From contig NZ_FNRA01000006.1 in the NCBI RefSeq assembly GCF_900107535.1, positions 1 to 64,000 on the forward strand: DNA of 64,000 nt, given 5' to 3'. Numbering within the stretch: the first letter of the stretch is position 1; every line of letters begins with the position of its first letter. Under the pieces are notes generated by a model, which ran no database searches, was not told the DNA's origin, and was given only the letters and a program-made list of their open reading frames with translations. Source of the DNA: Pedobacter hartonius (lineage in GTDB: Bacteria; Bacteroidota; Bacteroidia; Sphingobacteriales; Sphingobacteriaceae). Position numbers and translations under genes: made by a program. Positions 9,913 to 19,337 of the stretch are shown here, one piece after another.

Positions 9913-11751
9913 ATGTGTGGAATTGTAGGTTATATCGGCCATAGGGATGCATGGCCAATTGTCCTTAAGGGCTTAAAGAGATTAGAATACCGCGGATATG
10001 ACAGCGCCGGTATTTCATTGATCAGTGAAAACAGATTAAGTATCTATAAAAAGGTAGGGAAAGTTCAGGAACTTGAGAACTTTAGTGAAGGCAGGAACCT
10101 TTCCGGTACGATTGGTATGGGCCATACGCGCTGGGCCACCCACGGCATTCCATCCGACAGAAATTCACACCCCCATACTTCGAACGATGGCCGCCTGACC
10201 ATTATTCATAACGGGATCATCGAAAATTACGCAATACTAAAGGAGGAACTGGTTTCAAGGGGCCATGTGTTCAATAGTGATACCGATACTGAGGTGCTGA
10301 TTCATCTGATCGGGGAGATCTATAAAAAAGAAAATGTGGATCTGCTGGAAGCTGTACGTTTGTCGCTCCACCAGGTAAGCGGTGCATATGCCATCGTGAT
10401 CATGGACGAAGATCAGCCCGAGCAGCTGATTGCCGCCAGGAAAGGCAGCCCTCTGGTGATAGGTGTAGGTGCCGGTGAATATTTTATTGCTTCGGACGCG
10501 ACGCCCATCATTGAGTATACTAAAAATGTCATTTACCTGAACGACAACGAAATTGCGCTGGTGAAAAGAGAGGAACTGGTGATCAAGAGACTGGATAACG
10601 TGGTGCAAACCCCATATATCCAGGAACTGGAACTGAAACTTGAAATGCTTGAAAAGGGCGGATACGAACATTTTATGCTGAAGGAGATCTTCGAACAGAC
10701 GCGGTCTATCCGCGACTGTCTGAGAGGCCGTATTTATCCGAATGAAGGCAGGGTGCAGTTGGGCGGAATCAAAGAGTATGCCGATAAGCTGAAGAATATA
10801 GACCGTATTATCATCGTGGCCTGTGGTACCTCGTGGCATGCAGGATTGGTAGGTGAGTATCTTATTGAAGAATATGCAAGGATACCCGTGGAGGTGGAAT
10901 ATGCTTCGGAATTCCGCTACAGGAACCCGATCATTACAGAGAAGGATGTAGTGATTGCCATCTCCCAGTCGGGCGAAACTGCTGATACCATGGCAGCTAT
11001 CCAGATGGCGAAAGAAAGAGGGGCCACCATCTTTGGCGTATGTAATGTAGTGGGGGCTTCTATCCCAAGGCTTACACATGCCGGAGTATATACCCATGCG
11101 GGACCGGAAATAGGGGTAGCCTCTACCAAAGCGTTTACTGCTCAGGTAACGGTACTTACGCTGATGGCTTTCTATATGGCACAGCAGAAGGGTACTTTAA
11201 CTCAGGCCAAACTGGTTGAGCTGCTTACCGAGCTGGATCACATCCCTGAAAAGATTGAAAAGGCACTGGAGTCCAATGCGCTGATCCTGGATATCGCCCA
11301 TAAATTCAAGGATTCCCGGAATTGTCTTTTCCTGGGCAGGGGAAGCGGTTTCCCGGTAGCCCTGGAAGGCGCTTTAAAGTTAAAGGAGATCTCTTATATC
11401 CACGCGGAAGGATATCCTGCGGCAGAAATGAAACATGGCCCGATTGCACTCATTGATGAGGAAATGCCTGTTGTAGTCATCGCAACCAGGAATTCATCCT
11501 ATGAAAAGGTGATCAGTAACATCCAGGAAGTAAAAGCGAGGAAAGGTGTTGTGCTGGCTATAGTGACGGAAGGTGATACGGAAGTACGCGGTATGGTGGA
11601 TTATTGTATAGAAATCCCTGACGCAAGTGAGGCATTTTTACCGCTGCTGGCTACGATTCCGCTGCAGTTACTGGCTTATCATATTGCTTTGTTAAGAGGC
11701 TGTAATGTTGATCAGCCGAGAAATCTGGCGAAGTCTGTCACAGTAGAGTAA
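9913..11751 (+). CDS. glmS: Glutamine-fructose-6-phosphate aminotransferase (isomerizing)
   Basis: Makes glucosamine-6-phosphate from fructose-6-phosphate and glutamine, the entry step to UDP-GlcNAc for peptidoglycan and LPS. The N-terminal nucleophile amidotransferase domain starts MCGIVGYIG, with Cys2 exposed once Met is removed, and contains RWATHG. Two SIS sugar-isomerase domains follow (ACGTSWHAG and SQSGETAD; LGRGSGFPVALEGALKLKE and EMKHGPIALI). The C-terminal DQPRNLAKSVTVE is the conserved swivel/active-site tail. At 612 residues the protein is full length. The 5' leader (9696-9912) does not show a recognisable glmS ribozyme. Transcription ends at the strong hairpin at 11772-11849. Confidence 0.98.
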   Translation: MCGIVGYIGHRDAWPIVLKGLKRLEYRGYDSAGISLISENRLSIYKKVGKVQELENFSEGRNLSGTIGMGHTRWATHGIPSDRNSHPHTSNDGRLTIIHNGIIENYAILKEELVSRGHVFNSDTDTEVLIHLIGEIYKKENVDLLEAVRLSLHQVSGAYAIVIMDEDQPEQLIAARKGSPLVIGVGAGEYFIASDATPIIEYTKNVIYLNDNEIALVKREELVIKRLDNVVQTPYIQELELKLEMLEKGGYEHFMLKEIFEQTRSIRDCLRGRIYPNEGRVQLGGIKEYADKLKNIDRIIIVACGTSWHAGLVGEYLIEEYARIPVEVEYASEFRYRNPIITEKDVVIAISQSGETADTMAAIQMAKERGATIFGVCNVVGASIPRLTHAGVYTHAGPEIGVASTKAFTAQVTVLTLMAFYMAQQKGTLTQAKLVELLTELDHIPEKIEKALESNALILDIAHKFKDSRNCLFLGRGSGFPVALEGALKLKEISYIHAEGYPAAEMKHGPIALIDEEMPVVVIATRNSSYEKVISNIQEVKARKGVVLAIVTEGDTEVRGMVDYCIEIPDASEAFLPLLATIPLQLLAYHIALLRGCNVDQPRNLAKSVTVE

Positions 11752-11771
11752 GGGGGGGACTACCTGGGGGT

Positions 11772-11849
11772 AAAATAAAGCTGTACTATTTCAATGCTGT
11801 ATAGCGCTGAAGGGCGCTAGAAGGTATTGAAATAGTACAGCTTTATTTT
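11772..11849. terminator. Bidirectional terminator with 24-bp perfect inverted repeat
   Basis: Bases 11772-11795 and 11826-11849 are perfect 24-bp reverse complements around a 30-base loop that itself contains a small AGCGC/GCGCT hairpin. Each strand ends in a TTTATTTT run, so it can stop both glmS (+) and the convergent acetyltransferase gene (-). The stem is longer than a usual intrinsic terminator. Confidence 0.8.
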
Positions 11850-11885
11850 TGAAACAGGATAATCCAGAGGAGAAACCAGGGGATA

Positions 11886-12443
11886 TTACAAGACCCTCCA
11901 GTCCCAGGCAACGATATTCCAGGTATCTGACTCGACAGGAAGGACGTATATAGTTTGTGCACCCAGTCTTTCATGTACTTTTTGTGATAATGGGTTGTGG
12001 ACAGAGATGGCAGACAGGCCGAGTTCGAAGCGGGATGCGAAATGTTCTTTCTGAAAATCGAACAGCAGTTTGATGACGCCCTTGCCGCGATAGTCGCGGT
12101 GAACGCAATCCTGCCCCAGCATATATATCTTATAGTCAAAAACCGACTTGCCTTGATAAGTTATGGACCGGAGCAAATCTAAAAGGTCTTTCAGGGGCTT
12201 GTAAACTTCCTCTGACTCCTGAAGAAGGATAACCACATAGGCCACAACTTTGTCTCCGTCTTTTACAATGATAGAAGGTGATATCTGATGAAGAACCCTC
12301 AGGTCTTCAATGGGATAATTCCAGGTGACATATCCCTCTTTTTCTTTGAGTTCATCAGGGACCATGGAAGGAGAGTTTTCCAATGAAAGTGCTGCAATTT
12401 GAACTAATTCCTCGTCTTCGCTTACAAATTTGGTGATTAACAT
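11886..12443 (-). CDS. GNAT-family N-acetyltransferase
   Basis: A 185-residue acetyl-CoA-dependent acyltransferase of the GNAT fold. The acetyl-CoA pyrophosphate loop is DCVHRDYRGKGVIKLLFDF (R/Q-x-x-G-x-G/A type), preceded by a beta-strand with KIYMLGQDCV and followed by the C-terminal LSAISVHNPLSQKVHERLGA typical of the family. I chose the Met at 12443 (MLITKFVSEDEE) because a longer reading to 12503 adds a low-complexity leader and would start inside the dxs terminator hairpin. The acceptor is unknown. It lies downstream of dxs on the same strand but is separated from it by that hairpin. Confidence 0.85.
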   Translation of the reverse strand: MLITKFVSEDEELVQIAALSLENSPSMVPDELKEKEGYVTWNYPIEDLRVLHQISPSIIVKDGDKVVAYVVILLQESEEVYKPLKDLLDLLRSITYQGKSVFDYKIYMLGQDCVHRDYRGKGVIKLLFDFQKEHFASRFELGLSAISVHNPLSQKVHERLGAQTIYVLPVESDTWNIVAWDWRVL

Positions 12444-12474
12444 AATTGAAATGTAATAAATAAAACACAAAATA

Positions 12475-12518
12475 AACTTATGCGCAATAAGTGTATGTGA
12501 CATTGTTGCGCATAAGTT
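12475..12518 (-). terminator. Hairpin between dxs and the acetyltransferase gene
   Basis: Perfect 13-bp inverted repeat (12475-12487 AACTTATGCGCAA; 12506-12518) with an 18-base loop. On the minus strand it is followed by TTTATTTTGTG, so it fits an intrinsic terminator for dxs; the palindrome could instead be an operator for the acetyltransferase gene. Confidence 0.6.
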
Positions 12519-12568
12519 GATTTATTAACGTTTTATTGAAACGAAAATTATGTTGGAAAGTAAAATTA

Positions 12569-14497
12569 CTAAGATGCGATAGTTTCGGTGGTACGGCTGA
12601 TAGCGATCTTTCTTACGGTATCTATGATAGAATTCTTATCGTAACCACAGATGGCCCATAGTTCTGCCTGTTCGCCATGTTCTACAACTTCGTCGGGCAT
12701 ACCCAGACGGATCACCTGCGACTGGTAATTGTGATCGGCCATAAATTCAAGTACTGCAGAACCCATTCCGCCTTGCAGGCAGCCGTCTTCTACGGTAACT
12801 ATCTTTTTATAACGTTTAAAGACATCATGCAGCAATGTTTCATCCAACGGTTTGACAAAGCGGATATCGTAATGTGCAGGATGGATACCTTCACTGTTCA
12901 GCTCCTTACAGGCTTCCACTGCGAAATTTCCTACATGGCCGATGGTCAGTATCGCAACATCTTCACCATCACATATTTTCCTGCCCTTACCGATCTCAAT
13001 CGCTTTGAAAGGACGCTTCCAGTCTACCATCACACCGGCACCTCTTGGGTAACGGATAGAAAAAGGACCTGCATCCTTCAACTGTGCGGTATACATCAGA
13101 TTCCGGAGCTCTTCCTCGTTCATCGGAGCGGCAACGGTCATATTGGGAATGCAGCGCATATAGGCAAGATCGTACGCACCATGGTGTGTAGCGCCGTCGG
13201 CTCCTGCAACACCTGCACGGTCCAGACAGAAAACGACATTCAGATTTTGTATCGCTACATCGTGGATCACCTGGTCATAGGCGCGCTGCATAAAGCTTGA
13301 ATAAATATTACAGAAAGGAACGAGTCCCTGGGTAGCCAGTCCGGCGCTGAATGTAACGGCATGCTGCTCCGCAATACCCACGTCAAAGGCACGGTCAGGC
13401 ATGGCCTTCATCATGATATTCATAGAAGAACCGGAAGGCATTGCAGGGGTAATACCTACAATGTTTTTATTGGCCCCGGCAAGCTCTACCAAAGTATGGC
13501 CAAACACATCCTGGTATTTTGGTGGCTGCGGTTTGTCGGTAACCGATTTTTTGATCTCACCCGTCATTTTATCAAACAGACCCGGTGAATGCCATTTGGT
13601 CTGGTCTTTCTCGGCCAGTGCAAAGCCTTTTCCCTTTACGGTGATGCAGTGCAGCAGCTTGGGGCCGGGAATATCCTTAAGATCTTTCAGAATGGCAGCA
13701 AGTTTTTTTACATCATGGCCGTCAACAGGGCCAAAATATCTGAAGTTCAGGGCTTCAAACAAATTGCTTTGTTTGAGTAATGTGCCTTTGATACTCTTTT
13801 CGATCTTTTTGACAAAGGTATGGGCATTTGGGCCCAGCTCTGAAAGCTTGATCAGTACGCTTGATATATCATCGCGGAAACGGTTGTATGATTTAGAGAT
13901 CGTAATGCTCGTCAGGTATTCTTTTAATGCGCCTACATTCGGGTCGATAGACATACAGTTGTCATTGAGGATGACCAGCAGGTTTGAATTTTCAATTCCC
14001 GCATGGTTAAGCCCTTCAAATGCCAGGCCAGCTGTCATTGATCCGTCCCCGATCACAGCAACATGCTGACGGTCGTTCTCTCCCTTGTAATGAGAGGCTA
14101 CGGCCATCCCCAGGGCTGCAGAGATGGATGTGGAAGAGTGGCCTACGCCAAAGGTATCATATTCACTTTCGCTGATCTTCGGGAAACCACTGATACCATT
14201 CAGTACACGATTGGTATGGAAAACAGATTTTCTGCCGGTCAGGATCTTATGCCCGTAAGCCTGATGACCTACATCCCAAACCAGCTTATCATAGGGGGTA
14301 TTGAGTACATAATGTAAGGCAACGGTAAGTTCCACTACGCCAAGACTGGAAGCAAAGTGACCGCCATTTACGCTAACTACATCAATGATATACTGACGCA
14401 ATTCCTGACTGATCTGCTCCAGATCATCTTCTTTATACTGCTTTAGATCAGCAGGGTAATTTATGTTCGGTAGTAATGGAGGGGTAAAATTTTCCAT
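12569..14497 (-). CDS. dxs: 1-deoxy-D-xylulose-5-phosphate synthase
   Basis: Thiamine-diphosphate transketolase-type enzyme that condenses pyruvate and glyceraldehyde-3-phosphate, the first step of the MEP isoprenoid pathway. The ThDP-binding segment [18 protein letters not shown]...NDN is present, as are [17 protein letters not shown] at the N-terminus, [12 protein letters not shown], and the pyrimidine-domain Glu in [17 protein letters not shown]. The chosen Met at 14497 ([10 protein letters not shown]) gives 642 residues, normal for the family; an earlier Met at 14518 adds seven residues. It is a single gene, divergent from glyA across 167 bp, and ends at the 12475-12518 hairpin. Confidence 0.97.
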   Translation of the reverse strand: MENFTPPLLPNINYPADLKQYKEDDLEQISQELRQYIIDVVSVNGGHFASSLGVVELTVALHYVLNTPYDKLVWDVGHQAYGHKILTGRKSVFHTNRVLNGISGFPKISESEYDTFGVGHSSTSISAALGMAVASHYKGENDRQHVAVIGDGSMTAGLAFEGLNHAGIENSNLLVILNDNCMSIDPNVGALKEYLTSITISKSYNRFRDDISSVLIKLSELGPNAHTFVKKIEKSIKGTLLKQSNLFEALNFRYFGPVDGHDVKKLAAILKDLKDIPGPKLLHCITVKGKGFALAEKDQTKWHSPGLFDKMTGEIKKSVTDKPQPPKYQDVFGHTLVELAGANKNIVGITPAMPSGSSMNIMMKAMPDRAFDVGIAEQHAVTFSAGLATQGLVPFCNIYSSFMQRAYDQVIHDVAIQNLNVVFCLDRAGVAGADGATHHGAYDLAYMRCIPNMTVAAPMNEEELRNLMYTAQLKDAGPFSIRYPRGAGVMVDWKRPFKAIEIGKGRKICDGEDVAILTIGHVGNFAVEACKELNSEGIHPAHYDIRFVKPLDETLLHDVFKRYKKIVTVEDGCLQGGMGSAVLEFMADHNYQSQVIRLGMPDEVVEHGEQAELWAICGYDKNSIIDTVRKIAISRTTETIAS

Positions 14498-14664
14498 GCA
14501 GTTATTAGTAGACAACAATATACAAAGTACGTGATTTTAGTTAATAAAACAGCAAAATATTAGTCATTCCATTCAGTTATGACAAAGGTGTTTGCATGAT
14601 GACACAATTATGCAGCCGAATTTGTCAGGAAATCATTATTTTTACAAAAATTATATTTTAATAA

Positions 14665-15936
14665 ATGGAAAGAGATACTTTAATCTTTGATTTGATTGAC
14701 AAGGAATTAGACCGTCAGGAACATGGACTTGAGCTGATTGCTTCAGAGAACTTTGTAAGCAGGCAGGTTATGGAAGCTGCTGGTTCAGTGTTAACAAACA
14801 AATATGCAGAAGGCTTACCAGGCAAACGTTATTATGGCGGCTGTGAGGTAGTGGATACTATTGAGAACATTGCTATTGAGCGTGCAAAGAAACTGTTTGG
14901 TGCAGCATGGGTAAATGTTCAGCCCCATTCAGGTGCGCAGGCAAATGCTGCTGTAATGCTTGGCGTACTGCAGGCGGGAGATAAGATCCTGGGATTTGAT
15001 CTTGCACATGGTGGTCACCTGACACATGGTTCCCCGGTTAACTTTTCAGGTAAATTGTATCAGCCGCTTTTTTATGGCGTAAAGAAAGAAGACGGACTGA
15101 TCGATTATGCTAAACTGGAAGAAGTAGCTCTGGCAGAACGCCCGAAACTGATTATCTGCGGTGCATCGGCCTATTCAAGAGAGTGGGATTATGCATTTAT
15201 CCGCAGCGTGGCCGACAAGATTGGCGCACTGGTACTGGCAGATATCTCACATCCGGCCGGATTTATTGCCAAAGGTTTACTGGCAGATCCGCTTCCGCAT
15301 TGCCATATCGTTACAACTACAACTCACAAAACCCTTCGCGGACCCCGTGGAGGAATGATCATGATGGGCAGGGACTTCGAAAACCCATTCGGTTTGAAGA
15401 CACCTAAAGGTGAAACCAGGATGATGTCTTCCGTGCTGGATATGGCAGTTTTTCCGGGAACACAGGGTGGACCTTTAGAACATATCATCGCCGCAAAAGC
15501 TATTGCATTTGGTGAAGCGCTGAGCGACGAATACCTGGTATATATCAAACAGGTACAGGCCAATGCACAAGCGATGGCAAAAGCGTTTGTAGCAAAAGGT
15601 TACGGTATCATTTCCGGTGGAACTGACAATCACTTAATGCTGATCGATCTCCGCAATAAAAATATCACCGGAAAAGCGGCAGAGAATGCGCTGGAAAAAG
15701 CCGATATTACCGTGAACAAAAATATGGTGCCTTTTGATGATAAATCACCATTTGTGACTTCAGGAATCCGCGTGGGAACTGCTGCAGTGACCAGCAGAGG
15801 ATTAAAAGAAAAAGAAATGGAACAAATAGTTGATCTGATAGACCAGGTGCTGACAAACGCCGACGATGAGGCTCATCTTGCTGAAATAAAGAAACAGGTA
15901 ACTTCCCTCGTTGCCGGTTTCCCGTTATATAAATAA
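14665..15936 (+). CDS. glyA: Serine hydroxymethyltransferase
   Basis: PLP enzyme interconverting serine and glycine while charging tetrahydrofolate with a one-carbon unit. The PLP lysine is in [27 protein letters not shown] and the substrate loop [14 protein letters not shown] are conserved. At 423 residues it is full length and cytoplasmic. The start sits after a very AT-rich leader with no Shine-Dalgarno, as is usual in Bacteroidota. A hybrid histidine kinase gene follows after 21 bp on the same strand, so the two may share a transcript; no functional link is evident. Its glycine-cleavage partner gcvH is in this window at 42.4 kb. Confidence 0.98.
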   Translation: MERDTLIFDLIDKELDRQEHGLELIASENFVSRQVMEAAGSVLTNKYAEGLPGKRYYGGCEVVDTIENIAIERAKKLFGAAWVNVQPHSGAQANAAVMLGVLQAGDKILGFDLAHGGHLTHGSPVNFSGKLYQPLFYGVKKEDGLIDYAKLEEVALAERPKLIICGASAYSREWDYAFIRSVADKIGALVLADISHPAGFIAKGLLADPLPHCHIVTTTTHKTLRGPRGGMIMMGRDFENPFGLKTPKGETRMMSSVLDMAVFPGTQGGPLEHIIAAKAIAFGEALSDEYLVYIKQVQANAQAMAKAFVAKGYGIISGGTDNHLMLIDLRNKNITGKAAENALEKADITVNKNMVPFDDKSPFVTSGIRVGTAAVTSRGLKEKEMEQIVDLIDQVLTNADDEAHLAEIKKQVTSLVAGFPLYK

Positions 15937-15957
15937 AAACTAAGGGTCAAACCAAAT

Positions 15958-18429
15958 ATGCCAGATCATTCAAGACTACCTTCATCAACGGAGAAGGAGA
16001 GATTATGTGCCTTACACGCTTATCATATCCTGGATACTCCTGAAGAAGGTAGTTTTGATAACCTGGTAAAACTGGCCACACAAATATTCCGCACGCCTCT
16101 CGCCTGTATTTCCCTGATCGATGAGAAAAGGGAATGGCTCAAATCTGCTATCGGTATTGATGAAAAGGAAACACCAAGGGGAATGTCTTTTTGTGAATAT
16201 ACGATTTCCGGAAAGACCGTTTTTGAAGTGTCTGATGCGCTGAATGATGACAGGTTCATGAACTTTCCGGCAGTAAGCGCCAAACTCCATCTGCGTTATT
16301 ATGCAGGTGCCCCCCTGATTGATGAAGATGGTTTTGCACTGGGCTGTCTCTGTATTATGGATGTTGTGCCGCGTAAGCTGGATGAGGGGCAGAAAGAGAT
16401 ACTGATGAACCTGGCGAAGGACGTGATGCTGCACCTGGCGCTCAGAAAAAAGGATCAGCAGAACCAGGAGAATATCCTGCGTTTCCAGGAACGGCTTACA
16501 GAAAGTAAAAAGGCTGAAGGCGACCTGGTGAAGCTTTCGTTTGTTGCCAGCAAGGTAAACAATGCGGTGGTGATCAATGATGCGAACAACCAGGTAACCT
16601 GGGTAAATGCTGCTTTTGAAAAAATCACAGGTTTTACCCTGGATGATGTAAAGGGCAAACGCCTGGGCGACCTGATCATTGGACCCAAAACCGATATGGA
16701 ACTGGTTGAAGAGGTACGCCGCCTCACAAGAAAACGCCAGTCATTCACGATTGATATGCTGGCCTACCGGAAGGACCGTCGTGAGATCTGGCTTTCTGTT
16801 TACAATACCGTGGTGCTGGATGAGAAAGGGAATGTAGATGCTGAAGTGGAGATCATCATCGATATTACAGATAAGAAAAAAGCTGAAAAAGAGCTGCAGG
16901 TGCTTTCCCTGGTTGCCAGCAAAACCAATACGGGGGTAAGCATCCAGGATAAGGATGGTATTACCACCTGGGTCAACAAATCACTTGAAAGGATGACCGG
17001 GTATACGCTGAAGGAACTGAGAGGGCACCAGATGGGAAATATCCTGTCGCCAAATTTCTACGACCAGGAGCTGATACGGACCTCACGGAATAAAAGCAGG
17101 AACAACCAGTCCTACAGCATAGAGGTACTGGGGGAGAAGAAAGACGGGACACCGATCTGGTTCTCCATCTCCAATACACCGATCTTAAACAGCAGGGGAC
17201 AGGTAGAAAGACAGATTGACCTGATCTCGGATATTACCCGGCGCAAGCAGGTGGAAAAGGAAATGATTGAGGCGAAGGAACAGGCACTGAAGCTGAGCAA
17301 GGCAAAAGAAATGTTCCTCTCGGTGATGAGCCATGAAATCCGTACCCCTCTGAATGCCGTGATCGGCATGACCCACCTGCTGCTTGATAATGATCCCAAG
17401 CTTTCCCAGATCGATGACCTGAATATCCTGAAGTTCTCCGGGGAGAACGTGCTGCATATCATTAATGACATCCTGGATTTCACAAAAATAGAAACGGGAA
17501 AGATGGAGCTGGAGATTTTTCCTTTCAGCCCGAAAACACTGGCAAATGATATTATCAATTCCTTGCAGGTCAATGTGAAGAAGAATGGAAACCAGCTTGC
17601 CCTGTTGTTTGATCCCGAAATACCGGATCAGGTGCTGGGCGATAAAAACAGACTGTACCAGGTACTGATGAACCTGCTGGGGAATGCCATTAAGTTTACG
17701 GAAAACGGCATTGTGCAGCTTAAAATAAAGTTGACAGGACAAAATGAAGAGGAGTCTGTGGTAAGGTTTGAGATTGCAGACAACGGGATAGGGATTCCAA
17801 AAGATAAGCAGCAGTATATTTTTGAGACCTTCACACAGGCGAGAACTGATATCTCCAGGAAATATGGCGGTACAGGGCTTGGCCTGGCGATCACAAAAAA
17901 GCTGCTGGATATGTTTAATGCCGGGATCACTGTGGACAGCATTGAAGGGAAGGGAACTACTTTTGCTTTTGAAATTGCTTTCAGTAAAACTGCCGAACCA
18001 ACAGTGGCCATGGGAATGGATACTGAAATGAAACTGTTTACGGGTAAAAAGATCCTGATTGTAGATGACAATGAAATCAATATTTTAATTGCCAAACGGA
18101 TCCTGAGCAAATGGGGTCTGGAGGTTGATGCTGCAATAAACGGTTATGAGGCGATAGACAAGATTATGAGCACCCGCTATGACCTGGTGTTCATGGATAT
18201 CAAGATGCCGGGAATTGATGGCTTTGAAACCACAGGTATCATCCGTGATATCAGCGATACCTATTATAAAGAAATACCCATTATCGCCTTAACAGCTTCT
18301 ACGCTGAAAAATGACCATTTCAAATTTGTTGAATGCGGGATGAACGGTCATGTGTTAAAGCCCTTTAATCCACAGGAGATCAAACAATTGCTTTCAGGGT
18401 TTTTATCCGTTGAAAGGATGGAAAAATAG
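15958..18429 (+). CDS. Soluble GAF-PAS-PAS hybrid sensor histidine kinase with receiver domain
   Basis: An 823-residue cytoplasmic hybrid kinase with no membrane segment. Domain order: GAF (about 20-165), short coiled linker, PAS 1 (about 190-310), PAS 2 (about 315-435), HisKA with SHEIRTPLNAVIGM (phospho-acceptor His459), HATPase (N box LLGNAIKFTENG, G boxes DNGIGIPKDK and GGTGLGLAITKKLL), and a C-terminal receiver starting KILIVDDNEIN (phospho-acceptor Asp747 in LVFMDIKMPG; switch residues in LTAS and VLKPF). The two PAS copies resemble each other (VTWVNAAFEKITGFTLDD / TTWVNKSLERMTGYTLKE), so they arose by duplication. No transcription-output domain or adjacent response regulator is present, so its partner lies elsewhere. 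The signal is probably a cytoplasmic ligand or redox state, which is inference. Confidence 0.92.
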   Translation: MPDHSRLPSSTEKERLCALHAYHILDTPEEGSFDNLVKLATQIFRTPLACISLIDEKREWLKSAIGIDEKETPRGMSFCEYTISGKTVFEVSDALNDDRFMNFPAVSAKLHLRYYAGAPLIDEDGFALGCLCIMDVVPRKLDEGQKEILMNLAKDVMLHLALRKKDQQNQENILRFQERLTESKKAEGDLVKLSFVASKVNNAVVINDANNQVTWVNAAFEKITGFTLDDVKGKRLGDLIIGPKTDMELVEEVRRLTRKRQSFTIDMLAYRKDRREIWLSVYNTVVLDEKGNVDAEVEIIIDITDKKKAEKELQVLSLVASKTNTGVSIQDKDGITTWVNKSLERMTGYTLKELRGHQMGNILSPNFYDQELIRTSRNKSRNNQSYSIEVLGEKKDGTPIWFSISNTPILNSRGQVERQIDLISDITRRKQVEKEMIEAKEQALKLSKAKEMFLSVMSHEIRTPLNAVIGMTHLLLDNDPKLSQIDDLNILKFSGENVLHIINDILDFTKIETGKMELEIFPFSPKTLANDIINSLQVNVKKNGNQLALLFDPEIPDQVLGDKNRLYQVLMNLLGNAIKFTENGIVQLKIKLTGQNEEESVVRFEIADNGIGIPKDKQQYIFETFTQARTDISRKYGGTGLGLAITKKLLDMFNAGITVDSIEGKGTTFAFEIAFSKTAEPTVAMGMDTEMKLFTGKKILIVDDNEINILIAKRILSKWGLEVDAAINGYEAIDKIMSTRYDLVFMDIKMPGIDGFETTGIIRDISDTYYKEIPIIALTASTLKNDHFKFVECGMNGHVLKPFNPQEIKQLLSGFLSVERMEK

Positions 18430-18446
18430 CGCTGGCCGGAAAGATA

Positions 18447-18483
18447 AAGGGCCGATACTTCTATGAAGAAAATATCGACCCTT
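18447..18483. terminator. Hairpin after hybrid kinase gene
   Basis: A stem of about 16 bp with few mismatches (AAGGGcCGATAcTTCT against AGAAaaTATCGaCCCTT) stands 18 bases past the kinase stop, between convergent genes. It has no clean T-run, so factor-independent termination is less certain. Confidence 0.45.
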
Positions 18484-18594
18484 ACCATCTAAATTAACGC
18501 TCTCGAATATATAAACGGAGATATTTTGTAAATGTTATCTGCTTTATAAAAAAATTAAAAAGTTTTTCACCGGCCTTTTTCTGCTCATTAATAA

Positions 18595-19293
18595 TTATTC
18601 TGCAAATGCCACTGCGGCGATATTTAGTGTGCTGACGCCGCAATTCAGCAGCACCTGTCCGCAGGATTCAAGTGTGGCGCCGGTAGTGATCACATCATCT
18701 ACAAGTATTACATTTTTGGCTGCCAGTTCCTCAGGCATGGGCGCATAAAAAACTGCTTTCATATTTTCAAAACGGCTGTACCTGTTTTTTTTGGTTTGCG
18801 TACCGGTATTCCTCCGGCGAACGAGCAGGCTGGTGTTTACCGGAACCTGAAGTACCCGCGACATGCCTTCTGCAATGAGCCTGCTTTGGTTGTATCCGCG
18901 CTTTCTTTCCTTTTTGATATGCAGGGGAACGGGGATGATGAGGTCCGCACGGTGATAAAAAGGGGAGGCAGCAAGTCTTTCCGCCAGCATGGCGCCCATC
19001 CTTAAACCTAGATCGGTCCGGGACCTGTACTTCAGCTGATGGATCAGTTCCTGCACCCGGGATCCTTTTCTGAAATACAACATTGCCATTGCCGTATGAC
19101 AATGGATCCTGCCCCAGAATAGTTTGGCTACGGCATTTTCCTGATGGAGATGGAAGTCTGTAAAGGGCAGGTCATACAGGCAGCGGGTACAGATCTGCTG
19201 TTCGCCATGAACCAGCTGTACCCCGCAGGCATTGCAGGGATCGGGAAATAACAGGCAGAAGAAATCGTATAGATATTGTTTAAACCGGCGCAT
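18595..19293 (-). CDS. ComF-family phosphoribosyltransferase-like protein
   Basis: A 232-residue ComF-type protein. The N-terminus holds a zinc-finger-like pair of CxxC motifs (CNACG at about 20-23, CTRCL near 36-39), and the C-terminus a type I phosphoribosyltransferase fold with the PRPP loop VILVDDVITTGATL. The basic segment KKERKRGYNQS is typical of the family. ComF is known to be needed for DNA uptake in competent bacteria, where it is thought to help single-stranded DNA entry. Whether this organism is transformable cannot be told here. Next to it on the same strand, 44 bp upstream, is rlmN. Confidence 0.88.
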   Translation of the reverse strand: MRRFKQYLYDFFCLLFPDPCNACGVQLVHGEQQICTRCLYDLPFTDFHLHQENAVAKLFWGRIHCHTAMAMLYFRKGSRVQELIHQLKYRSRTDLGLRMGAMLAERLAASPFYHRADLIIPVPLHIKKERKRGYNQSRLIAEGMSRVLQVPVNTSLLVRRRNTGTQTKKNRYSRFENMKAVFYAPMPEELAAKNVILVDDVITTGATLESCGQVLLNCGVSTLNIAAVAFAE

Positions 19294-19337
19294 GTGGCCA
19301 ATGTAATTCCAAACTGCAATACGGAGGTTAACGAATT

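Noticed and set aside
13401..14069. 222-codon plus-strand frame inside dxs
   Set aside because: Runs opposite to the conserved ThDP-binding segment of dxs and shows no recognisable domain.
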